In this document: one piece after another, positions 57,943-64,000 of the stretch
How the letters are laid out: each line of letters begins with the position of its first letter
Position numbering within the stretch: position 1 is the stretch's first letter
DNA from: DASUFZ01 sp035541475
GTDB lineage: Bacteria; Myxococcota_A; UBA9160; SMWR01
Direction: 5' to 3'
Length of the DNA stretch: 64,000 bases
Assembly: GCA_035541475.1 (NCBI GenBank)
Contig: DATKND010000102.1
Coordinates: 70,820 to 134,819, forward strand
Made by a program: the position numbers and the translations under genes
Notes under the pieces: model-generated
The model's input: the letters and a program-made list of their open reading frames with translations, nothing else
What the model was told of the DNA's origin: nothing
The model's database searches: none

Positions 57943-59150
57943 CGCGCGCGCCGCACGCGCCGCTCGAAGGCGGCGCGCAGCGCCTCGCCGGCGCCGTCCG
58001 CCCCGAAGCAGCGGCGCAGGCCCGCGAAGCGGTCCTCGCCGTCCGGCGCGAGCGCGGAGGGCGGCAGCTCGAAGAAGCGGGCGAGCGTCGCGAGGTACGC
58101 GCGGTCGTGTCGCACGTACCAATCCTCGAGCACCTTCGACTCGACGCTCAGGCTGTCGGCCTCGCCGAAGGCCCAGAACGAGCAGGGCGTCTCCGGCTTC
58201 GGCGCCGCCTGCATCGCGCCCCAGGGATTCTCGCCTTCGGCGACCTCGCGCATCAACGAGTTCACGTCGCCGAGATCGCGCAGCACGATCGCGCCGGTCG
58301 GACGCAGGGTCAGGTCGAGCTGCACGAGCACGTTCTGCGGGTTCGGCGTGTCGTACTGGAGGCCGTAGCGTGCGAGCAGGGTCGCCTTCGCGCGACCCAC
58401 CGACTCCGCATAGTGGCGACCCCAGAAGAGCTCGAACGGCTCGCGGTGCAGGCTCGCGATCTGGCGCCCGACCCACGGGATCGAGAGCGCCGGCAGGTAG
58501 AAGTGGCCGTCCTGGAGCGGGCGCAGGTCGCGCACGACGAAGCCGTGCTCGCTCCCCGGCACGAGCACCGTGATGGACTCGGAGACGATGCGGAGAGCCG
58601 GGTCCTGGCCGATCGCCGCGTCGATCCGTTGGATCAGCGCCGCGATGCGGATCGCGTCCTCCGCCTCCTCGCGCAGGTGCGTCTTCTCGGGCTGCTCGAA
58701 GTCCGGATGGGGGTGGTCCGTCGGCAGCTTGACCGAGCACGCGGGCTCGCCGCGCTCGGGCGCGAGCACGACGGTGCGCGACGAGGTGAAGCGCGCCGGC
58801 CAGCGCTCGGCGACCGGCGCCGAGAAGAACGCGACGCCCGCGTCGCGGTTCAGCGGGTGCTTCGGGAAGAGCACTCGGCCGTCGCGGAGGAAGCGCTGGA
58901 GCACGGCGTTCGGGACGTTCGCCGCGCGCTGCACGAGCACGCGCTCGGCCGGGATCGAGGCGACCTCGAGCGCGACCGGATCGATCGCCATGCGGAAGCC
59001 GACCAGGTTCGCCCGCTCCTCCCAGCGCAGCCATTGCTCGAATGGGTCGGCGCAACGCGAGACGGCGAGCTCGTCGGCGAGCAGCTCCGAGTCGGGGAGG
59101 GCGAGCTCGGCGACGACCGGCTCGAAGCGAAGCGGCATGGCCTGGGACAT
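57933..59150 (-). CDS. IucA/IucC-like protein (distant)
   Basis: 405 residues from ATG 59150; ATG 59138 and an upstream GTG at 59276 are alternatives. Features that recall the IucA/IucC siderophore-synthetase fold are SVKLPTDHPHPDFEQPEK near residue 165 (ATP-binding side) and the segment YDTPNPQNVLVQLDLTLRPT, leading to AIVLRDLGDV. The latter resembles the HxQN...RDF block. No siderophore genes surround it and the N-terminal domain is short, so it might be an orphan ligase or a degenerate relative. Convergent with the amidase, with a 10-bp overlap. Confidence 0.5.
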   Translation of the reverse strand: MSQAMPLRFEPVVAELALPDSELLADELAVSRCADPFEQWLRWEERANLVGFRMAIDPVALEVASIPAERVLVQRAANVPNAVLQRFLRDGRVLFPKHPLNRDAGVAFFSAPVAERWPARFTSSRTVVLAPERGEPACSVKLPTDHPHPDFEQPEKTHLREEAEDAIRIAALIQRIDAAIGQDPALRIVSESITVLVPGSEHGFVVRDLRPLQDGHFYLPALSIPWVGRQIASLHREPFELFWGRHYAESVGRAKATLLARYGLQYDTPNPQNVLVQLDLTLRPTGAIVLRDLGDVNSLMREVAEGENPWGAMQAAPKPETPCSFWAFGEADSLSVESKVLEDWYVRHDRAYLATLARFFELPPSALAPDGEDRFAGLRRCFGADGAGEALRAAFERRVRRARQA

Positions 59151-59522
59151 GGAAGTGGGGTTGTTGAACCGCTCCAGCAGATCGGATGAAGAGGACGCGG
59201 TCTGGAGCGACGTGCCGCGGCTCGATCCCGAGCCGCGAAGGGCCCCGTGGGGTCGGGGTCGCTCTCGGAGACGCACATTGGACGCCCGAGCCGCCGGTTC
59301 GTTTCAAGGACTCAAGTCACTGAAACGACTCGGTTTTTTGATCTCCCCGGCGGATCTCGCGGGGACGCTCGATCCGGGCCGTAGTCGCAGTGCGATGCGT
59401 GCGGCTTCTCGCGCTCGGCGCCCGCGTGCGCATTTGACGGCTGGAGCACCGAGTCTCGGCGCGGAAAAACGAGCCGTCGCCCGAAGATCCACGACTAGAA
59501 TCCGAGGCGACGGGGGTCGCAC
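59151..59522. other. Intergenic region with inverted repeat and T-run
   Basis: 372 bp between the IucA-like gene and the hydrolase. It contains CGTTTCA (59300-59306) and TGAAACG (59321-59327) around a 14-nt spacer, followed by a run of six T at 59333-59338. It may be an operator for the minus-strand gene or a weak terminator. The final 180 bp (59340-59522) show nothing else I can name. Confidence 0.4.
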
Positions 59523-60407
59523 CTGATCGAGAACGGCAGCTTCCGCGCTCGGGACGGGACTCGCCTCGCTTGCTACGAGGCGGGGCCGCGCGACGGGGTT
59601 CCGCTGGTGCTCTGCGGCGGGCTCGGCGGCGGCCTGCGCGTGTGGCAGCCGCTGCTCGAGCGCTTCGCGCCGCGCTTCCGACTGCTGGCCTGGGATTACC
59701 GCGGCCTGTACGCGAGCGGGAGACCGCGGCGCGTGGGCTTCGAGCTGCACGACCACGTCGCGGATCTGCTCGCGCTGCTGCGACACAAGCGTGTGGAGGA
59801 TCCGGTGCTCGTAGGCTGGAGCATGGGCGTGCAGGTCGCGCTCGAGGTGCACCGCACGCACCCCGAGCTGCCGCGAGCCCTCGTGGGACTCTTCGGGACC
59901 GCCGGACGCGTGCTCGAGACCGCCTTCGATTCGCCGCTCACCGCGCGGGTCGTCCCCGGAGTGCTCCGGGTGCTGCGCTCCGTCGGCACGAGCTTCCAGT
60001 CGCTGGGCCCCCGGCTCGCGCGGGCGCCGGGCTTCGCGTCGGGCTTCGTGCGCGCGGCGCGCGCCGCGGGGCTGATGGCGCCGGGCCTCGACGTCGAGGC
60101 CTTCCGCGAGATCGCCGAGGCGTGGACGCGCCTCGACCTCGCGCTCTATGCGACGCACTTCGAGGCGCTCTTCCGCCACGACGCCTGGGACCTGCTGCCC
60201 GACATCCGCACGCCGAGTCTGCTGGTCGCCGGAGGGCGCGATCGCTTCACGCCGGCGCATCTCGCCGAGCGCATGGCGAAGACGCTGCCGGACGCGCACT
60301 TCGAGCTGCTGCCCGAGGCGACCCACTTCGGGCTGATCGAGGAGCCCGACGAGATCGCGGACGCGATCGCGCGCTTCGCGGAGGAACGGCTCGGTATTCC
60401 GGCGTAG
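59523..60407 (+). CDS. Alpha/beta hydrolase
   Basis: About 294 residues if read from CTG at 59523. The frame contains the nucleophile elbow GWSMG (VLVGWSMGVQVALE), the oxyanion region LCGGLGGGLRVW, acid Asp in LLVAGGRDRFTP and catalytic His in PEATHFGL. No ATG, GTG or TTG exists in frame between the stop at 59496-59498 and a GTG at 59607. The GTG would delete the family-typical DGTRLACYEAGPRDGVPLVL. Hence CTG (with GGGGGT upstream) is the probable but unusual start. Followed by an isomerase-like gene in the same direction. Confidence 0.8.
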   Translation: MIENGSFRARDGTRLACYEAGPRDGVPLVLCGGLGGGLRVWQPLLERFAPRFRLLAWDYRGLYASGRPRRVGFELHDHVADLLALLRHKRVEDPVLVGWSMGVQVALEVHRTHPELPRALVGLFGTAGRVLETAFDSPLTARVVPGVLRVLRSVGTSFQSLGPRLARAPGFASGFVRAARAAGLMAPGLDVEAFREIAEAWTRLDLALYATHFEALFRHDAWDLLPDIRTPSLLVAGGRDRFTPAHLAERMAKTLPDAHFELLPEATHFGLIEEPDEIADAIARFAEERLGIPA

Positions 60408-60458
60408 AGTGCACGCGCCTCGGCCGCGCCGCCCGCGCGCGGCTCCTCCGGAGGAGCG

Positions 60459-61061
60459 GTGGCCCGACGCCTCGAGTTCTTCTTCGACTACGGCAGTCCC
60501 TACAGCTACGTCGCCAACGCGCAGCTCCCGGCGCTGATCGCGCGCGCGGGCGCCGCGCTCGTGTACCGACCGATGCTCCTCGGCGGCGTCTTCAAGGCGA
60601 CCGGCAACCGCTCGCCGGCGACGGAGCCGATCGAGGCGAAGCGGCGCTACGGCGGCCTGACCTTGCTTCGCTATGCGGCGGAGGCCGGCGTCGCCTTCCG
60701 ACCGAACCCCCACTTCCCGATCGACACGCTCTTCCTGATGCGCTGCGCGGTCGCGGCGCAGCGCGCGGGCGTCTTCGACCGGTTCCACGCGCGCGTGTAT
60801 CCCGCCTTCTGGGGCGAAGGGCTCGATCTCGGCGACCGCGACGTGCTCGCCGGCGTGCTCTCGGGAGCCGGGCTCGACGCCGCGGCGCTCTTCGGGGCCG
60901 CGCAGGCTCCCGAGGCGAAGGCGGCGCTGCGCGCGAACACCGACGAGGCGGTCGCGCGCGGCGCCTTCGGCGCGCCGACCTTCTTCGTCGGAGACGAGCT
61001 CTTCTTCGGATCGGATCACCTGCGCTTCGCCCTGCGCGCGCTGGAGGCGCAGTCCGCATGA
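60459..61061 (+). CDS. DsbA-fold 2-hydroxychromene-2-carboxylate isomerase-like
   Basis: 200 residues: LEFFFDYGSPYSYVANAQLP (family N-terminus with the active-site Ser), LLGGVFKATGNRSP, FPIDTLFLMRCAVAA and the C-terminal FGAPTFFVGDELFFGSDHL. Members isomerise ring-opened aromatics (naphthalene degradation) using glutathione, or act as GST-kappa-like enzymes. GTG 60459 follows GGAGGAGCG. It overlaps the flavin-oxidoreductase gene by ATGA, and the hydrolase precedes it by 51 bp, suggesting a small aromatic/xenobiotic pathway (inference). Confidence 0.9.
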   Translation: MARRLEFFFDYGSPYSYVANAQLPALIARAGAALVYRPMLLGGVFKATGNRSPATEPIEAKRRYGGLTLLRYAAEAGVAFRPNPHFPIDTLFLMRCAVAAQRAGVFDRFHARVYPAFWGEGLDLGDRDVLAGVLSGAGLDAAALFGAAQAPEAKAALRANTDEAVARGAFGAPTFFVGDELFFGSDHLRFALRALEAQSA

Positions 61062-61936
61062 GAGTGGCGATCGGCTTCGGCGGTCCGGCGTCGCGCCGCG
61101 CGCGCGACTTCGAGGAGCAGGTCGGGTTCGCCTGCGAGGCGGAGCGTCTCGGTGTCGACTCCGCGTGGAGCGCCGAGGCGTGGGGCATGGACGCCGTCTC
61201 GCCGCTCGCGTATCTGGCCGCGCGCACGCGGCGCCTGCGTCTCGGCACCGGTGTGATGCAGATCTCGGCGCGCACGCCGTCGATGACGGCGCTGACTCTG
61301 GCCGCGATCTCGGGCGATCGCTTCCTGCTCGGTCTCGGCGCGAGCGGCCCGCAGGTCGTGGAGGGGCTCCAGGGCGTCTCGTTCACGAAGCCGATCACAC
61401 GGCTGCGCGAGACGCTGGAGATCGTGCGCATGGCGTTTCGCGGCGAGACGCTCGAGTATGCGGGGCGGCTGCATCGGCTGCCGCTGCCGGGCGGGCTCGC
61501 CGACCTCGACCTCTGCGTCGGTGCGGCCGTCGCGTTCGCGGCAGATCCGGAGCCGTGGATCCGGCGGCGCAAGAGCGCGCTCGCGTTCACGCTCGGCGCC
61601 ATGGGCTCGGCGACCGCGAACTTCTACAACGATGCCTACCGCCGCGGCGGCTTCGAGGATGCGGCGACCGAGGTGCAGGCCCTGTGGCTGGCGGGTCGAC
61701 GCGACGAGGCCGCCGCGCGTGTTCCGGACGCGATGGTGCTCCAGTCCTCGATGCTCGGGAGCGAACCCGCGGTGCGCGAGCGGATCCGGCGCTACCGAGA
61801 CGCGGGCATCACGACCTTGCGCCTCGAGCCGCTCGGCGACGACCCCGCCTCCCGCCTCGAGACGCTCGGCCGCGCGATCGAGCTGATCCGGCAGGAATGC
61901 GGCCCGGGCTTCGGACCCGCGGGGCCGCGCCCCTAG
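61058..61936 (+). CDS. LLM-class flavin-dependent oxidoreductase with internal deletion
   Basis: 292 residues. LLM-family start RVAIGFGGPASRRARDFEEQ; EAWGMDAVSPLAYLAARTRR; DRFLLGLGASGPQVVEG. Members use FMN or F420. Usual length is 330-350; here RLPLPGG at residue 147 runs straight into LADLDLCVGAAVAF. The strand-7 region (normally ...ALGPKNL...GEIADGW...) of about 50-55 residues is gone, without a frameshift. That region helps bind flavin, so activity is doubtful. ATG 61058 overlaps the isomerase stop. Confidence 0.82.
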   Translation: MRVAIGFGGPASRRARDFEEQVGFACEAERLGVDSAWSAEAWGMDAVSPLAYLAARTRRLRLGTGVMQISARTPSMTALTLAAISGDRFLLGLGASGPQVVEGLQGVSFTKPITRLRETLEIVRMAFRGETLEYAGRLHRLPLPGGLADLDLCVGAAVAFAADPEPWIRRRKSALAFTLGAMGSATANFYNDAYRRGGFEDAATEVQALWLAGRRDEAAARVPDAMVLQSSMLGSEPAVRERIRRYRDAGITTLRLEPLGDDPASRLETLGRAIELIRQECGPGFGPAGPRP

Positions 61937-62005
61937 CTCGCGCGGCGCGTCGGCCTCGAGTCCGGGCGGGGGTCGGCCGATATCCGCTCCCGGTGCAACC
62001 TGCCC

Positions 62006-62935
62006 ATGGCGACGCTCCTCCTGATCGACGACTCGGACTCGCAACGCGAGTCCATCCTCGCGGCGCTCGAGGGCGTCACGGCGTTCACGCGCGTGCTCGA
62101 AGCGCGCGACGGGCTCGAGGGTCTCTCGCTGCTGGTGCGGGAGCCGGTCGACGTCGTGCTCTGCGATCTCGCCATGCCGAAGCTCGACGGCGACAAGCTG
62201 CTGCGCATGAAGGACGCGAACCCCGGCGGTTCGAACATCCCGTTCGTGTTCCTCACGGGCTCCGCGGACCCCGAGCGGCGCGCGCGACTGATCTCGTCGG
62301 GCGCAGCCGACGCGATCGCGAAGCCGTTCCATCCGGGCGAGCTGCTCGCGCGGCTGCAGCTCCACCTGAAGGTCAAGCGCCTGCAGGACGAGCTGATGCT
62401 GAAGAACGCGGCGCTCGCGCAGCTCTCGAGCGTCGATGCGCTGACGGGCCTGCGCGCGCGGCGCTTCCTCGACGAGATCCTCAACGTCGAGTTCCTGCGC
62501 GCGCGCCGTTACCGCACGCCGCTCGCCGTCGTGATGGCCGATCTCGACCATTTCAAGCGCATCAACGATGGCTCGGGACATCCGACCGGCGACCGCGTCC
62601 TGCGCGAGCTCGGTGCGCTCTTCCTCAGCATGGTGCGACGCACGGACGTGGCGGGCCGCTACGGAGGCGAGGAGTTCCTCGTGATCCATCCGCAGAGCAC
62701 GGCCACCGGTGCCGCGACCCTCGCAGAGCGGTTGCGCCATGCGGTCGAGACCGCGCGTTTCGACGCGGAGGGCGCTCCGCTGCGGGTCACGCTCTCGCTC
62801 GGCGTGGCCGAGTACGACCGGCAGATGTCGTCGCCGCGCGACCTGATCGCCTCGGCCGATCGCGCGCTCTACGCGGCCAAGCGCGGCGGGCGAAACCGCG
62901 TGATGGTCGCGGCCGAGAAGCCGGGCCGGGACTAG
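62006..62935 (+). CDS. Response regulator-diguanylate cyclase
   Basis: 309 residues. Receiver domain 1-120 with acidic pocket Asp8/Asp9, phospho-acceptor Asp54 (VVLCDLAMPKLDG), Thr84-like (VFLTGSADP) and Lys (IAKPFHPGE). A short coiled linker leads to GGDEF (about 145-305): DALTGLRARRFLDEIL, ADLDHFKRINDGSGHPTGDR and the active-site GGEEF in GRYGGEEFLVIHP. The inhibitory I-site RRTD lies five residues before GGEEF, so the cyclase should be product-inhibited. PleD/WspR-like output is c-di-GMP, which in many bacteria controls pili and surface life. 3' end overlaps rarA (antiparallel, 4 bp). Confidence 0.95.
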   Translation: MATLLLIDDSDSQRESILAALEGVTAFTRVLEARDGLEGLSLLVREPVDVVLCDLAMPKLDGDKLLRMKDANPGGSNIPFVFLTGSADPERRARLISSGAADAIAKPFHPGELLARLQLHLKVKRLQDELMLKNAALAQLSSVDALTGLRARRFLDEILNVEFLRARRYRTPLAVVMADLDHFKRINDGSGHPTGDRVLRELGALFLSMVRRTDVAGRYGGEEFLVIHPQSTATGAATLAERLRHAVETARFDAEGAPLRVTLSLGVAEYDRQMSSPRDLIASADRALYAAKRGGRNRVMVAAEKPGRD

Positions 62936-64000
62936 CGCTCGCCCCCCGTCGCAGATCTGCGTCGGCGCCACTCGGCCAGCCGGTCGGCGAGCTCGGCCTC
63001 CCGGCCCTCACGGGTCGGCTGGTAGAGCGCGGCGCCGGCGAGCTCGTCGGGCAGGTTCGTGCGCGAGACGAAGCGGTCCGGCGCGTCGTGGGGATACTCG
63101 TAGCCGGCGCCGTAGCCGAGGCGCCTCATCAGGCCGGTCGGCGCATTGCGCAGATGCATCGGCACGGGCAGCGAGCCGTGGCGCGCGACCGCCTCGTCCG
63201 CGCGCGCGATGCCGAGATAGGAGGCGTTGCTCTTCGGCGCGCAGGCCAGGAACGCAACGGCCTGCGCGAGCGGGATGCGGCCCTCGGGCATGCCGATGCG
63301 CTCCACCGCGAGGAAGGCCGAGGTCGCGAGCGTCAGCGCCTGCGGCTCGGCGTTGCCGACGTCCTCCGCGGCGAAGATCACGAGCCGGCGCGCGACGAAG
63401 AGCGGGTCCTCGCCGGCCGCCAGCATGCGCGCGGTGTAGTAGAGCGCGGCATCGGGATCGCTGGCGCGCAGGCTCTTGATCAGCGCGGAGACGACGTTGT
63501 AGTGCTCTTCGCGGTCGCGGTCGTGGAGCAGCACGGCGCGGCCGGCTGCCTCGCGCACCGACGCCTCGGAGAGCGGCGCGCCGGGCGGACCCGTCTCGCG
63601 CGCGATCGCGACCGCGGTCTCGAGCAGGCCGAGCGCGCGGCGCGCGTCGCCGTCCGCGGCGTGCGCGATCGCGTCGATCATCGCGTCGGGCACGGGCGGC
63701 GCGCCCGGCGCGAGACCGCGCACGGGGTCGGTGGTCGCGCGCCGCAGCAATGTGGCGAGCGACGTCTCGTCGAGGCGCTCGAGCACGAAGACACGCGCGC
63801 GCGACAGCAGCGGCGCGATCACCTCGAACGACGGGTTCTCGGTAGTGGCGCCGAGCAAGACGATCGTGCCGTTCTCGACGTGGGGCAGGAACGCATCCTG
63901 CTGCGCCTTGTTGAACCGGTGGATCTCGTCGATAAAGAGGACGGTGCCGCGCCCCAGCCGGGCGCGGTTCACCTGCGCCCGCTCGATCACCTCGCGAACG
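62932..64000 (-). CDS. rarA: Replication-associated recombination protein RarA, N-terminus beyond the window
   Basis: At least 356 residues: Walker B VLFIDEIHRFNKAQQDAFLP, sensor 1 GATTENPSFEV, then the RarA-specific C-terminal domain. That domain shows the EEHYNVVSALIKSLRASDPD block (YNxxSAxxKSxRGSDPDA pattern), FAAEDVGNAEPQALTLA, AVAFLACAPKSNASYLG, PVPMHLRNAPTGLMRRLGYG and YEYPHDAPDRFV. The Walker A end lies upstream of 64000. RarA (MgsA) is a AAA+ tetramer at stalled replication forks. Confidence 0.96.
   Translation of the reverse strand, partial: VREVIERAQVNRARLGRGTVLFIDEIHRFNKAQQDAFLPHVENGTIVLLGATTENPSFEVIAPLLSRARVFVLERLDETSLATLLRRATTDPVRGLAPGAPPVPDAMIDAIAHAADGDARRALGLLETAVAIARETGPPGAPLSEASVREAAGRAVLLHDRDREEHYNVVSALIKSLRASDPDAALYYTARMLAAGEDPLFVARRLVIFAAEDVGNAEPQALTLATSAFLAVERIGMPEGRIPLAQAVAFLACAPKSNASYLGIARADEAVARHGSLPVPMHLRNAPTGLMRRLGYGAGYEYPHDAPDRFVSRTNLPDELAGAALYQPTREGREAELADRLAEWRRRRSATGGER

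Noticed and set aside
59304..61019. 571-codon minus-strand frame opposite the hydrolase and isomerase genes
   Set aside because: Antisense shadow; the plus-strand frames carry complete enzyme motifs.

Overview
The window is a very GC-rich (roughly 70% G+C), densely coded stretch of a Gram-negative bacterial chromosome. Evidence for a Gram-negative envelope includes an outer-membrane beta-barrel, lipoproteins, type IV pilus retraction ATPase and PEP-CTERM/exosortase substrates. Together with a bS22-like mini ribosomal protein, DUF2889, an MpaB-like oxygenase, KamA and acyl-CoA ligases, this suggests an uncultured lineage of the former Deltaproteobacteria, Myxococcota or Binatota kind. That placement is inference; there is no rRNA here.

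Layout. 1-9.6 kb: 5' part of mgtE, a GH38 alpha-mannosidase-like enzyme, a secreted protein translationally coupled to an outer-membrane barrel, khpA, a frameshifted acyl-CoA ligase pseudogene, and a TPR gene behind a sigma-54-like promoter. 9.6-16 kb: a 30-residue bS22-like gene, a 33-residue Lys/Arg-rich protein with its own promoter and terminator, rpoZ, a pilT-family gene followed by a histidine kinase lacking its phospho-acceptor His, an AmpG-like transporter, an MpaB-like oxygenase. 16-22.3 kb: a transglutaminase-like protein, a pseudoprotease-VWA fusion, and the overlapping set amidase-rph-rdgB. 22.3-31.3 kb: SDR, acyl-CoA ligase, VanZ, an ATP-grasp/KamA overlapping pair, a fused hydantoinase/oxoprolinase. 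31.3-40.1 kb: tRNA-Lys, stress-type small proteins, DUF2889, tRNA-Leu, then the proteostasis block tig-clpP-clpX-lon closed by tRNA-Val.

40.2-44 kb holds what I consider the most unusual locus: a 1026-residue secreted beta-propeller protein ending in a dockerin-like double calcium loop and a Cys-containing C-terminal anchor, followed 3 nt later by a small cohesin-like PEP-CTERM protein. The neighbours look like a receptor-ligand pair for the cell surface. 44-52 kb: divergent hisI, SCP2 protein, tRNA-Asp, CBS protein, then a three-gene envelope-glycan operon (polysaccharide deacetylase, DUF4015 glycosidase-like, beta-lactamase-like/NamZ fusion). This operon is flanked by a decayed histidine kinase and a decayed LuxR-type regulator. 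52-64 kb: a PEP-CTERM gene behind a second sigma-54-like promoter, a secreted Pro-rich-linker protein, an FHA/SHOCT protein, a P450 remnant, an amidase, an IucA/IucC-like protein, a hydrolase/isomerase/flavin-oxidoreductase cluster, a diguanylate cyclase and the C-terminal part of rarA.

Recurring themes are surface proteins with C-terminal sorting signals, peptidoglycan turnover (amidase, AmpG-like, NamZ-like), and local gene decay: three multi-lesion pseudogenes, one P450 fragment and one internal in-frame deletion. All of these sit beside long intact genes, so general base-calling error is an unlikely explanation.
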